Positions 26,301-38,467 of a stretch of DNA of 64,000 nucleotides are shown here, piece after piece. The stretch covers positions 18,878,698 to 18,942,697 of the forward strand of contig CM022670.1 in NCBI GenBank assembly GCA_012295275.1, given 5' to 3'. The notes beneath the pieces are model-generated. The model was not told where the DNA came from. It did not search any database and saw only the letters and a program-made list of their open reading frames with translations. The stretch is from Chrysomallon squamiferum. Its lineage: Eukaryota > Mollusca > Gastropoda > Neomphalida > Peltospiridae. The translations under genes were made by a program, and so were the position numbers. Numbering within the stretch: position 1 is the first letter of the stretch; every line of letters starts with the position of its first letter.

Positions 26301-29300
26301 AAAACGTCAGTATGTAACCACTGTAGTGGACATGAATTGCAAAACTGTTTTTGTCACTCGATATCTGAAGGCAATGAAACCTCCAGAGGAGATTTTAGCT
26401 GGTGGTGAAGTATGTAAATTTCATATTATTAATCAATTTATCTATATAAATAAAAGCAAATACCTGTGTGTGTGTTTGTCTGTTCTCAAAATATTTCTGA
26501 CAATAAGAAAAACAATAGTCTTTTTTTGTTTTACCATTTGACTAAGAATTAAATGGTAACATAATAAATATTATATTTATGTCTTTTAAAAAATATTAGA
26601 AGTCTATATAAATGTTTCTCTCATGGTTAATTCTGTGTTGTATGTTCAAGAATTGGAATGAGAAAGAATTTCTTCATCCTCACCTCCAGTGGAGAAGCCA
26701 AAAATGTTGTCTCACAATGATCTCAAACTGATTGTGATAGTTACATTTTATATCTTATGTTTACTCAGAAACAATTGTTTACTCATTAAAATTTGCTTAT
26801 AAATAAATTGATTCACACACGTAGAAACTATAAAAATAGATATAATTATTGCAAGATGCTACAAAATATTTTTAGGAAGTTAAATAATATTAGCTATATG
26901 CAGTATAGCTTTTTGTTTGTTGTTGCAGTTGTTTTCTTTATAATAAAGATCATTTTATCTTGAAAATTTGCAATAAAGGTTATTCCTCTTTTCCTATCTA
27001 CACAAACTATTAAGCAATCTTTAATATTTTATTGACAGTGGAAAAATATACTCTGAATGATTAATATAGCATCACTTACTGCATTTTACATATGTGGTAC
27101 ATTTTTCAGGAAAAAGTTGCTTGGTTTGTATCTTTGATTCCATTTGTACCTGATGCATTTGTCTTTCCTGGGATGAGTGACCTTTGGAGTTCATGTGATG
27201 TGAGTAATCTGCAATATTTTTCTTTTTTTGGTTCACTGATGTGTGCTGCCACCATTCTTTTCATCCAAACTTCCCACTGTTGCACACACTTTATTTATTA
27301 TTATTGGATTAATTTTTTGATTACTGTACTTGTATGTGTAAATTATTTAAATTTTAAGTTCAATTCTGCTTTTTAGTACTATTATTCTTTCTTTTAATCT
27401 TTTTTTCTAGCAATTCATTCAGTTATTAGCAGGAGATGAAGAAGAACATTCTGTGTTGCTGGCAAACTATTTTATGTCAATGGGCAAAACTACATATCTT
27501 ATTACAGGTATGTGCAATGTAAATAAGAGTTATTTGACACTGTAGTTTATAATCTTACATATGACTTCAGTAGAATGATTCAATTACATAACCACTAACA
27601 AATACATTTTAATAAAAATAAAAAAGTAAAGGGGCTTTCAAAAATGTACAGAAATCTGCAAGAATAACTTCACAGCATTTTTCTTAGTCTTCAGGCCTTT
27701 TATTTTACACACCTTATTTCTTTTTATTGAAATATTTATTTAATTATTTGTTTATTTATTCTTTCTATAGGTACTGCTATTCCCGAGGGTCCCACAGTTT
27801 ATGTCTTGACCAAAGAGGCTGACCGGGGATACAGAATTTGGAATGCTGGTACAGCTGAATCATTTGATTTTCGTGACAGCCGCTGTCCACTTATTTCCAT
27901 TGGTTGCCTCATTAACAGTGAAAATGTAAGCTTATTATAATAATTATCTTTTTATTTCATAATTATTGTCATTTAATATTTTTTTTCTTTTTTTTTTAAA
28001 GTATTGATATTAATTACTGTCATATAAAAATAGTACATAATGTTTTGTTGTCTTTTATTTTCTAAATGTTTTTCATTGCTAGTAATGAAAACTGGGTTTA
28101 ATGTGTTTTTAATAAGTTTTATTTCTAACATATAGAGCAAAATTTGTTACACTTACAGAGTTCAACATTTTAAATTTTTTTGTCATTAGATTATAATCTA
28201 TAGTAAATAGACTTCAGGTGACATCTGGTGAACTCATCGTTAATCTTCTTTTTTTTTTTTTTTTTTTAGATCTGGGCAAATATTCAAGCAGCAGATAAAC
28301 CAGCTCGGTTAGACTTTGATCTGACTAAAACCTCAGCCTGGAAGCCTTTTTTTGATTCTAGCTATCCATTTCCAGGGCTAGGCTCCATTCAAGTATATTT
28401 CTATTACTATTTTCAGTAATAAGATTATTTAGTTTTCTGTTATACTTCAGTATATTTTTAAAGGCCTTAATAAAAAATTAAATTTAAGAAATGAAGTATA
28501 AATTTACCTGAAAGAATGAGAGAGAGAGAGAGAAAATGAATGAGTGACTGAAAGAGAGAGGTGTTCTATTTTAATTTTAAATTTAAAAAAATTTTTTTAC
28601 AACATATGTTTTTGTGCATAAGTATGTATCTGGTTTATTTTCTGTGGATTCAAATTCATAGAAATTATAGTACTGAATTAAAATAATCTGTACACTATAT
28701 ATTGTTTTTATCTATACTTATGTAAAATTGTTTCAGCCGGAGTCCCTAATATATGAGCCAGTAGATGAAAATTCAGTGGTTTTACTGAAAGAAACAATTG
28801 AACAAGCTCTGAAAAACAAGATAATGGACTGGCGCAGTCGTTTTATCACTCGCTGGAACAGACACTGCACACAGATAATGAGAAAAATATTGCCATCGTA
28901 TGTTTTACAGATTTATATATTTTAATATCTAAATTTATGGTTTTTAAAGAAATAACTTAATAAAGAAAAAATAATCATTATGTCCTTTGATACTTGTCAT
29001 GGTGTGTGTTTTTTTTTGAATATAGGTGATATAGGCTATATTACTGTACATTTTCCTACTTTAAAAATTTATATTTAATCTTAAGTGTGAGAGTGCATTC
29101 TCACTGAAAATGAAAAATCAGTATTTGCTTGATAATAAATTTATTTAGATGTGTGTAGATTATTTTTATTTGAGAAATCTAACTCCTGAAAAACTGGTTA
29201 TTCACTGTTGAAATTATAAAAAGGTGTCAATGTTAGGTGTGTATGCATTTATGAGAATGAACAGATGACACAATAATGCATCTCTGAAATTATTACAGGC

Positions 29301-30012
29301 TGGAAGAAAGCTGTGGCAAGGCTCCTAATCAGCAGTATCTACAGGAACTGGAATCATCTTTCAGTCAGTACAAGGTAAAAATCTTTTGCGAAACATATTG
29401 TGTTCTGTTTCTTATTGTAAGATACATTGAAATTATATTAGTTGATAATGTTAACTAAAATATTTGTATAAGAATTATATGTGTCATTCAGAGTAATGTT
29501 TGATTGATTTATGTCACAGTAATAGAGAAAAGTAAAACTGTCAGTAAATATTTCTCAAAATAAATATTAAAAATTTACAATATTCATTTTCGCTTTGAAC
29601 TCGAGATACATAATGAAGAAATACTCAGTCCTGGCACTAAAGTGGAGAAATACAGTTTTGAACTTAAGTTTACTCTGTTTGTAAAAATGATTGATTAAAA
29701 TAAATGGAAGTAACTCCCTATATATCTGCTTGGCATTTTTAGTGGCCTGTCAGAATATTGTTACAGTATGCTTTAGAAACCAGTCAGGTGCACAAACATT
29801 TTAAAAACTGATTTCTGTTTTAGGTTTCAGGTTTTCCACTGCATATGGAGTTCACCAATCTGGAACACATTATTCAGACTTTAAGAGCTACAGGGGTACA
29901 TTCCCAGGAAACCAGTGACATAGAATTTGCCCTGGCTGTTTATGTCAAGGCCTACCCCAGTTCTATTATGTCTGTATGGGTTTATGTGGCATCACTCATC
30001 AGGATTCGATAA
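1820..30012 (+). CDS. CC2D2A: CC2D2A, coiled-coil and C2 domain-containing protein 2A (42 coding exons)
   Basis: CC2D2A is a core component of the ciliary transition zone (the MKS/B9 tectonic-like complex). It supports ciliary gating and ciliogenesis, and the human orthologue is mutated in Meckel and Joubert syndromes (established knowledge). I joined 42 exons by GT-AG sites and phase into 5118 nt, about 1705 aa, against about 1620 for human. The order is an acidic, charged N-terminus; coiled-coil-rich middle; CC2D2A-type N-terminal C2 (about residues 771-930); central C2 (about 1163-1300); a transglutaminase-like fold containing [13 protein letters not shown] and [11 protein letters not shown] (about 1430-1570); and a conserved C-terminus ending [13 protein letters not shown]. 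The start is the first ATG after the 3' splice site at 1815. Exon coordinates are in the five entries that follow. The C-terminal half is recognised with high confidence; the repeat-rich exon 4 is the least conserved. Confidence 0.95.
5396..5485. repeat. 45-bp tandem duplication in CC2D2A intron 6
   Basis: Two adjacent 45-bp copies (5396-5440 and 5441-5485) look identical by eye. Each contains GTTGTACTACTTTTAGAATT. It is a local duplication within an intron with no coding content. Confidence 0.9.
6795..6866. repeat. Compound GATA/CA microsatellite
   Basis: An irregular GATA stretch is followed by an uninterrupted CA run, in CC2D2A intron 8. It is simple sequence only. Confidence 0.9.
10897..11603 (+). 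mobile_element. Tigger/pogo-like DNA transposon fragment (non-autonomous)
   Basis: The ends are inverted repeats flanked by TA: CAGTAATATCTTGCTTAACG begins at 10897, and the reverse complement of the right end reads CAATAATACCTTGGTTTAACG up to 11603. TA-flanked CAGT-type ends are characteristic of Tigger/pogo elements. An open frame inside (about 11220-11528) encodes a helix-turn-helix of the CENP-B/Tigger N-terminal type: [24 protein letters not shown] and [15 protein letters not shown]. The DDE catalytic domain is absent, so the 0.7 kb copy is internally deleted and cannot move by itself. It lies in the sense direction in CC2D2A intron 15. Confidence 0.85.
13267..13327. repeat. (ATT)n microsatellite, about 20 units
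   Basis: An uninterrupted ATT trinucleotide run in CC2D2A intron 17, about 90 bases before exon 18. Confidence 0.95.
14508..14592. repeat. AAT/AAC and ATT simple repeats
   Basis: An AAT/AAC stretch is followed by an ATT run that ends directly at the 3' splice site of CC2D2A exon 20 (TTCAG ending 14594). The repeat therefore forms the pyrimidine-rich tract of that acceptor. Confidence 0.85.
16690..16830. repeat. T-rich (TTTA)n low-complexity tract
   Basis: A degenerate TTTA/TTTG tract begins just after the donor of CC2D2A exon 23. It extends that exon's open frame into hydrophobic junk, which I excluded from the CDS. Confidence 0.8.
18442..19245. mobile_element. MITE-like element with long terminal inverted repeats
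   Basis: Both ends read TATAGGGTC(G/A)TTCCATG, facing each other. The left arm (18442 onward) and the reverse complement of the right arm (ending 19245) stay alignable for well over 100 bases, including TTGGTATA-TTGTTGACTGGGA and CAGCACCAAATCTGAAATAT. A second inner inverted pair (CAATATGACAAGGATTCC at about 18603 and its complement at about 18970) shows that the element is essentially one long foldback. There is no coding capacity. Flanking TATA or TA is probably the target-site duplication. It lies in CC2D2A intron 25, ending 39 bases before exon 26. Confidence 0.85.
19642..19708. repeat. Perfect 30-bp inverted repeat (hairpin), 7-nt loop
   Basis: Arm 1 is 19642-19671 and arm 2 is 19679-19708. 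They are exact reverse complements, beginning CTACAGGAAAAAATTTGTG and ending in CTGTAG. The loop is TGGAAGA. It lies in CC2D2A intron 26. It could be a very small foldback element, a replication-derived palindrome or a transcribed hairpin; the sequence does not tell. Confidence 0.9.
20460..20800. promoter_or_regulatory. CpG-retaining pocket in CC2D2A intron 26
   Basis: Counting by eye from 20461 to 20820 gives 14 CpG, against a single CpG in an equal stretch of ordinary intron nearby (22321-22680). CpG-rich patches of the same kind occur at the starts of CC2D2A and LAPTM4. This suggests an unmethylated regulatory region or a relatively young insertion. No ORF or RNA gene is visible. Confidence 0.3.
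23325..23387. repeat. (ATT)n(GTT)n compound microsatellite
   Basis: An ATT run turns directly into a GTT run, in CC2D2A intron 30 shortly before exon 31. Confidence 0.92.
24085..24545 (+). repeat. 30-bp minisatellite derived from the exon 32 splice donor
   Basis: About a dozen units of 30 bp follow exon 32 of CC2D2A. The central units (24211-24390) are nearly identical, of the form ACATGATGTAGAGGTTAGTG; the outer units are degenerate. The exon end and donor itself, TACATGATCTAGAG|GTTAGT at 24091-24110, is recognisable as the first unit. The array therefore seems to have grown from the exon-intron junction and repeats a donor-like GAG|GTTAGT in many units. Readthrough in the exon frame stops at TAA within five codons. 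Confidence 0.88.
27110..30012 (+). other. CC2D2A: CC2D2A exons 36-42: transglutaminase-like C-terminal domain
   Basis: Exons: 27110-27199, 27411-27507, 27771-27925, 28270-28392, 28737-28897, 29299-29374, 29824-30012 (stop TAA 30010-30012; residues about 1410-1705). This matches the most conserved part of CC2D2A, described as an inactive transglutaminase-like fold in ciliary proteins. Visible blocks are [51 protein letters not shown] and [11 protein letters not shown]. The last exon encodes the terminal helix/strand ending in [13 protein letters not shown]. Confidence 0.95.
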
Positions 30013-32010
30013 TTCATCAAAATAGTTTTAAAATCATCAGAATTTTATTTGTGATTATTACTTATAATTATCATATTTAAACAGACAGTAAGATATCATT
30101 ATACATCTGGATTAGTTATCATTTTGATACAAAATTATAATTATAAATCCAGAATCCAGGAGGAACCTTTTGGATCCAGTCTAATTTTCATTTGGTGGAT
30201 AATTTAAGTATTGATGATCTCCTAAATCCACATTAAATTCCAGTTAATGTTAGGTATGTTCCAACCTAAATATTATTTAACAGATCATTGAATTTTTCAT
30301 GTTTAAATCCTGTGATATATTCCAAATGCAGTCCATTTGTTATTTTATGTTTTTCTTATTCCTCATTTTTTAACATTCTGTCCGTCTTCACTTTATGATG
30401 TATTTAAGAACTGAATCCCAGCAGATGAAAAGAGCATTGATAACATGCCATTACATTTTTGTTTTATATTTGGTCAAGAGCAAGTTAAAAACACATAATT
30501 AAGAAATTATCTGTCCTGAATTAAACCAAAATTTATATACTCATAACTTAGACCATAAGAATAAAATGTTAAATTAAAATTTTCTGTCTTAATTCAGAAA
30601 GTTAGCATTAATAAAGTTTAAAATAAATCAGGTAGTCTTTTTTTAAATGTTAAATTTCTGTTTATTTTGGGAGAAATGTTTAGAAGAGTTGTGATTGCTA
30701 CATTTTAATCAAAATTAAATGTATTTATATCATTAATAAAACCATTTATTTTTACTTTTTTTTTTTTAATTATTATCCAGAAATAAAAATCTTAATTTTC
30801 TGAAATGTATGTTTGATTACATATAATATTTGGTGCTTGTCACTAATCACAATGTATTTCATTATTTTTGTGTCTCTGGCTGTGTTTTGTTTTTGTAACT
30901 TTCAAGTAACTTTTGTTAAAGATAATTCCAGTACTTCTATTATTCCATCTATTCTGTCCATCTGATTTTAATCACAATTTCAGTTGAAAAATTATTACAT
31001 TTTCCACTCATACGTCTCATTCACAATTACTTATTTTTATTGTAAAAACAATTTCATTTAACATTGTGTTTTAATATATTTTATATATAACTGGTCATTG
31101 TTCTGTATGGATACATTTTCCAAAGACAGTATTAGTTTTAACATATTAAACATTTTATTTTGAAGATGTGATTCATGATAATTATTAACACAAGCAAAAG
31201 AAAAAGATGTTGAGAACACCTATTCAGTTTCTTTATAATAAGATTATTATTACAATTTATTGTTTTTATATTAAGGATCAATAACATCCAGATATTGTCA
31301 AAATGAAAATGGCCTTTTTTCAAAAACATTGTGCCATATTAACCATGCCTGTATATTTTATAAATTTTTGGTAATAACACAAAATAAGATTTTATAATGT
31401 AAAAATTGGATTCATTTCAATGTCCAAGCATTTTTTTTACAATTCAAAAAAAAAAAAAAAAATTTTAAGTTTTATTTGATTTTATGATGTACATTTGTAT
31501 TTTATTTATTTTCAAATACATGTGAATATTGATGTTTATTTATTTTAATATCCTGAATACCTTTTTATTTTCTCATTTCAAATATTTTGTCTTATTTTCT
31601 GTAGTCTGTAGTTTCCCAAGTTTAAAAATGTCTGAAGATTTCTTTACCATTTTAACTTCAGCACACCAATTTCAAATAATTTTTAAGAGTCACTAGGTTG
31701 ACTCTGATATTCACCCACAAGCACGTACAACATCAACTGAAATGCAAATGCTGAAGTCTATACATCACATGCATATATTACTACACATTACTGATATTAA
31801 TCAGGGCTGTTTTGTGCATAAACTTGAAATATTTTACTATACTGTTGTTGGTCTTGTTTTATGCTATAATTTTTTTTAAAACAGCAGTTGACTTGTACAA
31901 TTTTTTTTTTTAATAATCTGAGTAGCTGATTAAAATCTGTTGAAAAGATTTCTTCAAGTTTCATTTTGTTGTTGAGAATAAAATATTTCTAAGATGTGTG
32001 TTCCTATTTT
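30013..32010 (+). other. CC2D2A: CC2D2A 3' UTR and poly(A) signal (inferred)
   Basis: No coding sequence follows the stop. Several AATAAA hexamers occur. The most downstream convincing one is at 31977-31982, followed within about 20 bases by a GT-rich stretch (AAGATGTGTGTTCC), as expected for a cleavage site. Earlier signals, for example AATAAA near 30735, could give a shorter UTR. Confidence 0.4.
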
Positions 32011-32054
32011 ATTTTATTTTTTTTATTTCCCTTTGGAAAAAATTCAACACAGAA

Positions 32055-33519
32055 AATGACATTTTCCACTTTTTATTAATTACCTGTACACATCAAAACA
32101 ACAAAAGCTTGTGTTGAATAATTTAAATACCAAAATGTGTGACTAACTGTCATCCTCAAAAGGATCTATATAAATTGTTGCCCTGAAATAAAATGGAAAG
32201 GGAAAAAAATGTGTATCACCTGACAACCAATTCAAACACCAGAAAAGCATTTTACTATGATTTTTTTTTTTTTTAATTTTTTTTTTCATTGCTTTCTGTG
32301 ATTATTATACACCAAGTAAACAGTAATAACTACATACAAAAATATTAATCACAAAATAGTAGAAATTAAATAAGCTAATTGTAAGGAAGCCTGAACAAAA
32401 ATATATAAGCATTATTAAGCATTATTAAGCATAAAAGGGTAATTACATTCACATATATTGAGAAGAAAATGCCAATTATTAAAATAAATAAAAGTGCTTG
32501 AAATCAGTTATACCACTGAAAATAAACCATTCTTCCTTTAATATAATTTTCAGTTTAAAATAAAATACAGAGGTTCAAATTTATTTTACATTTTCCAGTA
32601 ACTTTCAAAATCCTTTATCCAGAATATCAAAATCAAAAATATTTTCTTTTTCCCTTCTTTAATGTTACAATTACTTGATGCTGTATTACTGAAATCCACA
32701 CACATACAGCATTAACACTAAGCCTGGTATTTCAGAATCATTCCAAAGTAAACTGGGCTTAAGGGTTATGAATAAAGGATTAACATATATTATTTAAATT
32801 TAATTAACAAATATAATAAATAACATACAGAGTTTATCTTTATAAAATTATCATTAATGATCATGTCATAAATGTAATCATTATCTTCTGGGAATGAAAG
32901 CAATATAAATATCTATATTATAATTTGCAACATTAGTATTAATTTCACAGTTTTAAAAATAAAATAAAATAAATTTAGAATTATTTTCAAAATCCAGTCA
33001 TGCTAATAGTACATTTCTAAAATCTTGCATTATGAAAAAGCAATCGCATATCAAATATGTAGCCATGGATTAACATTACTAATCAAAACATATATACTAT
33101 CACAAAACAAAGTGCACCACAAAAACAATGTCCAGCATAATCCCCAAATAAAAAGAAAAGGTACAAACAAAATATTAATCAGAACAATTTTCATTTACTG
33201 ATAATTTTCAAGTTTTTAGCTCATGAACAAGACTGATTGCAAAGACTTATTCATTCAAAATACTGTAAAAAAAAAAAGGTCTATCTGTAACCAAATCTTA
33301 TAATTCTTTTACTTTATTTATCATCTCCTGCATATCAAATATGTAGTTATTATGATTAATGTTAAACAAAAGAAGAAAAATCATACATTTAAAGATGAAG
33401 TTAACTGCATACATATAGTAGTATAGGTGAAATAAGTAAACTATAATAATCCAAAGTGTTTCTGCAAATAAAGAATTTGCTGTTGAGAACAGTTATAAAT
33501 CTGATTACTGCCCATCACT
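32055..33519 (-). other. LAPTM4: LAPTM4 3' UTR and poly(A) signal (inferred)
   Basis: The region follows the LAPTM4 stop on the minus strand and is AT-rich with no ORF. A minus-strand AATAAA (plus-strand TTTATT at 32072-32077) is the likely terminal signal. It faces the CC2D2A signal at 31977. The exact end is a guess, since the sequence has many AATAAA-like hexamers. Confidence 0.35.
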
Positions 33520-36500
33520 TCACTGGACATAGGGTGGTGGAGGATTGGGATCCATCTGCATCTTGATGGCATCCTCATACTTGGGAGGCAACAACATCTG
33601 CAAAATAAAAAGCTTTAGTATTATGTTTACAAATAAAAATTAAACATTTCTTTATTGCAGTGGCACTTCTGGAAGTTTCATCTGAAGAATTAATGTGCAT
33701 TTACAATTTAGGATGAAAACTAGAAACAATTAAAAGTGGAATCTCTATCAGAACATGAATGCTGAAAAGGAACACTGCAGCTGGTTTGCAAAAAGTTAAA
33801 AAAAAAGAATAGAAAATTCATCAATTATTTTAATGACAACCACTGACTACCAAAAAGGTTATTGGAATGCAACTCGGAGTATACATAAAACTTAGATTGT
33901 TTCTATACGTTATTAAAAGTACTTCCAATCTGCCACCAAAGATACAAGAAAAACCTTCAAGGGCATCAAAATTACTAACCTCTGCATCTGCACCTGCATT
34001 GTACTGTCTTACTACACCACGGCAGGCATTTCTCATCTGGAGATATTTGTAGCAGGCCCACACAACACCAATGAAGTATGCCTGAAAGATAAATGCAGGA
34101 GAGTTATTAATACTACACACTGTAACCAAACAATAATTTATATTAACAATGGACAAAACATAATGCTATCAGTATCAATAAATAACAGCTGATGAAACAT
34201 TCTTTTCCATTAGTTAAAATTACTTTTTTTCAAACAAACCATTACAAACGTTTTCTAAATACTAAAGGTACAGTTTTACAAAAATGATGATAAATTACAT
34301 ATTCTTATGTTTCTGCTTTAACCATTTATTTTACCAGTTAATGCCAAAGAAATTGTTGATGTAACTTTTGAGAATATACATTACATTTTGTTCAATTTAC
34401 CTTGATGCACAAAATAAGGATAAGAATGGTGACAAAAACAAGCATCAGCCAATCGCTGTCCATCTTCATTACATGATCCATTCCTGGCATCTCAGACTAA
34501 AATATTGTATTAAAAAAAACCACATTTTAATTTCATAATCAGATGACACTAAACACAGTTTCTATAACAAATTTTTAAATTTACATCTATAATATGACTT
34601 TTTAAACATGTTTGTGTTTTTGTTGTTTTTTATGTTTTTAGGTTTTGTTAAATAAGAACAAAATGAAAAATGTCAATATGTAATTAATTATAGGGTTATC
34701 AGCATAAGCATCAAATATAAGGAAATAATTACAAACCATTCCTTGCTGATGGATCCACAACTTAATGTTTGGAACATAGGTGAAGTAACCAACGATGGTT
34801 AAACAGCTGAGAAAGAAGTCAAACACTTGGAGGCAGAAAAATGGCATCAGATATCCAGGTCGGCTCTTACAGAAAGAATAAATATTAACATTGTAAAAAT
34901 AGCAATGTATGAATATTCTGTTCAGTATGTAATGCATGTATTTGTTTAAGGGCATGCACATCTATGTGTAACAAAAATATATTAAATATAAATAATAAAT
35001 TACAAACAAAAGACATTAATTATTTATGAAAAGAAGTTTACAGCAATAATTATATGTATTTATCTAACTTTAACATAATTTTAGTCTGAAGAAAATGCAT
35101 ACATTTTTATATTAGCCGTTTTTTAAATTAAAAATGTCACTTAAAAGAAAATAAATTCAAAAATTTAATTTATGAATACTGATCATATTTTTATAAAAGA
35201 AATGCACTACTAAAACACACACACACACACACATGAACATTCAGAAAAAGTATCCACAAAATGTGCAAAAATACACAAAAGGTAACAAGAAATAATAAGT
35301 TAAGAATAATTCACTTACTCTGATAACGCCATAAATTAGAGCCACAGTGATAACAAGTGAAGCCAGTGTGATGACATAGGCAAAGCACATGTTATCTATT
35401 AACAGAAGATGGGGAAATTATGTATAATTATCCAAAATCATCATAGATCATAAATAGTCTACAACTTTTTATATTAATTAAAAAAACAACAACCCTAAAA
35501 CATTATATAACTTAAATTTGCATTCTGATTCTTTATTTTTGGGTTTTTTTTAGTATAAATTCACTAAAAAACAAAACACAAGTTGTACTAATTCCTGTAC
35601 CTTTCGAAAATGGTTTCTTCATGAAGGAAGAATATGAGTGAAAGCCTGAATGTGTTCCTGTTTCTGTAACCACGATCCCATCATTGTCAATGGTAACATC
35701 TGCTTGGGGTCTCAAAATATCTGGATGAAATGATACCAGTATCAGTGCTCCAACAAGGAGAATCTGCATCAGCTAATAAAATAGTAATAAAATGTAAAAA
35801 AAGATATTATAATAATACATATATTTCTTTAAGTACCACATATATTTTATGATAAATTAAATTTTGTATCAAAAGCACACTTCTAGAAGTTCTAATTTAT
35901 AATATATTTTTTAATATATGATTATATTACATGACAATATATATATTTTTTATACTGCTTTTGGTTTGAACAGTTCTCTACTGCAGTCTTAACCATCACG
36001 TAACCAAATTCATCTAAGCACCAAATTCTAACTTTTCAAACTTTCACTATAACTTTGTTTTGGAGAAGATAAGAGTTATTTTCATATATATTCTGTTCAG
36101 ATTATGATAATAGCAAACTGAGATCAATGCAATGCTCAGGATGGAAGGAATATTTCTTTAGTTATATCTTCGTTTATTACTTAGTCAAAGATATATAAAT
36201 TTAATTACATAAATAAGATTATTATATTTGATGACATTTCAATTGGTCAAGGTTAAAACAAATAGGCACTTTTCTTTAACAATATAGAACAGGGTGATGT
36301 AAGTGATGACATTCCCACTACATTATTTCTTAACCATATGCACAAATTTTGAAAACATAATAAAATATTCTTGTATAATGTAACTTTAAAATTTATATTA
36401 TCTATTAAAGCCAAATGACAATTATGGACAAACCAATAATGTAAAACTGTTGTGTGTTGAATTTAAAAAAAAAAAAAAAAAAAAGAAGAATTAGACGATA

Positions 36501-37184
36501 CTAGACCATAGTGGTTTTGAATAATGTGATGTTACATATGTCCTTGACAGGGTTTTTTTATTATCAAGATATGAAGGTACAAAATATATACATATATATT
36601 AGATGATAATCACAATGCTGTGTATACTTAATGAAATTAACACACTTATGACTTTAAAAAGGCGATCATGATCATTGATCATTAATAATATTAATATTAA
36701 TAATTATTAATTTTGCTCAACCCGATGCTGACAGATATATGGCGATGACACATAAACAGTTTTGGAGTTCTATGAAGCTGAGTATATCCATACTCCTGTT
36801 AATACGCTTTAACTCAGTATCTCAGTAAAACTAATCATCTAATGCGGAAATGCCGAATAATGCTAATGCGACAAATACTGCTTACTGAATTACTTCCCTT
36901 TCAAATAAACTTTTAATAATAAACAAAACATACAGCAATAGTTAATCTGTTGGTGTTTATTATTTAGTGGAAAACATTCTTAATTTTTATATCAAATGTA
37001 AAAATATTTTCAGTGTTTTCGTGTGTTTTCGACTTAAGACTAGTAATACTAATAGTAGTATAATTATTGTTTCGAGTTTCCTTACCAACTGCCATATTCC
37101 AAGCAAAATGGTTCCAGTTTTAACATGACAACAAAAACAACATCGATACGAATTTTGATCGTGTTGATCGAATTTAAGCTTCAT
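33520..37184 (-). CDS. LAPTM4: LAPTM4, lysosomal-associated four-transmembrane protein (7 coding exons)
   Basis: This family comprises endosome/lysosome membrane proteins with four transmembrane helices and C-terminal PY motifs that recruit Nedd4-type ubiquitin ligases for sorting (established knowledge). Exons in transcript order: 37184-37086, 35772-35601, 35395-35319, 34865-34737, 34496-34401, 34081-33980, 33597-33520; 753 nt, 250 aa, close to the family's roughly 230. Seen: N-terminal RCCFCCHVKTGTILLG, matching the family's CCxCCHVRTGT start; TM1 about 23-45; a luminal loop; TM2 about 93-115; TM3 about 118-142; TM4 about 176-200 with WACYKY; PY motifs LPPKY (228-232) and PPPPY (244-248) at the extreme C-terminus. 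The start is the first in-frame ATG after an upstream TAA. It could be nearer LAPTM4A or 4B; the invertebrate gene probably predates that split. Confidence 0.95.
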
Positions 37185-38000
37185 CGCCAAATCGTTTATC
37201 TCTTCAGTTTTTCCTTAAAGGAAATATGACAAAAGAATCTGAAACTGAGAGACGTATTTTCAACAAAATATATATCTAGTAATGGCGTCACTTCCTGTTT
37301 CGAATGTATTCATGGGCAGTACAGAATAAATAGAGATGTAAACACGCTTTACATTGATTTTGCTTGGGTTGTTTTTGTTTACTGTTGTTTGTTTGTTGTT
37401 GTTTTGTTTTGTTTTGGTTTGTTTTTCTTTTTTCCTTTTTTTGAGTGAGAGATAGTTTAGTTTATCCATTTACCATTTTAAAAATAAAATTAAAAAGATA
37501 TTTTCCTGTTAAAAAAATTCGGTTTAAGTTACGATTTTCTTCTGTGGATCTAGATCGATAAATGTTGTTGGTGCAGATAATTTTTAGTTCTAAATGGGTT
37601 TCATTCTAAAGAGACCGAAAGTGAAAGCAACAAAAACAATTCAAAAGAACATCTCCAGTCGTCAAAAAGATCATATAATTTAAATATATATATATTATTA
37701 TATATATCTCACATTAAACTATAGTGCGTTTGTTTGAATGTGCGTGTGTGCTTTTATGTTTCAGTTATTGAAGGAATCCTTAAGTAGTCGTAAGAAATTC
37801 AGAAGTGCGCGAGCGATATGTCATCCTCAAAGTATCAATAAGGCTTTGACAGGATCCACCCAGTAACTAAGTAGTATAATGCATAATTGACAGCCGTGTA
37901 TTACATAGTCTTTTTTTAAAAATATCGTCTCACAACAGAAGTGTTAAAACTAAGAGAAAAAAAAAGGAATGGAAGCTAATCGAAACTGATATAATAAACA
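37185..38000 (-). promoter_or_regulatory. LAPTM4: LAPTM4 promoter and 5' UTR region (inferred)
   Basis: CpG dinucleotides are dense from about 36.7 to 38.0 kb, for example around 37143-37193, 37552-37558 and GTGCGCGAGCGATATG near 37805. They are scarce in the body of LAPTM4. The patch centres on the first coding exon, as expected for an unmethylated promoter. No core promoter element is convincing. Confidence 0.4.
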
Positions 38001-38417
38001 AGTTTGTCGTAATTCCCACAAAATTTAATTCACAATAAAATATTCCTGAATTTCCAGATATTTATTTATTCATTAATTAGGTAGTATATTTGGTATTATT
38101 TTTTATTTCATTTATTTATTTGACATTTTTTTTTTTTTTTTTTTTTTTTATTTATATTAATGCCTCTATATTTATTTAATAGGGTTTATTGATATATTAC
38201 TCTTTTCATTTATTGTTGTTAATAGTATTTATTTACAAGTATTGTTTGACAACATTTATTTACTATTATGTATTAATTTTCTCCATATAATTAAGTGTAT
38301 TTAATAAACAATAAAATCTTAAATGGCTAGACTAAAAGAAACTGAAGGGTTGCAATTACAATTTATAATGCCATATTTTAGTTACTTATTTAATTAATAA
38401 ATTAATTCTTATTAATT

Positions 38418-38467
<50 letters not shown>

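Larger units (their letters stand above)
21428..26409 (+). other. CC2D2A: CC2D2A exons 27-35: central C2 domain and linker
   Basis: Exons: 21428-21520, 22221-22312, 22694-22864, 23092-23152, 23423-23532, 24011-24104, 24750-24848, 25231-25368, 26227-26409 (residues about 1063-1409). The C2 core is visible as [18 protein letters not shown], then [17 protein letters not shown] and [13 protein letters not shown], the usual order of C2 strands 1-4. Exon 30 encodes a short Gly/Glu-rich loop ([13 protein letters not shown]). Exon 32 ends at a GAG|GTTAGT donor, which the minisatellite downstream copies many times. Intron 26, the longest in the gene (19489-21427), holds the hairpin and the CpG-retaining pocket. 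Confidence 0.92.

Noticed and set aside
37185-37190. LAPTM4 start two codons earlier (TTG GCG)
   Set aside because: TTG is not a normal animal start; the first in-frame ATG after an upstream stop is at 37184.
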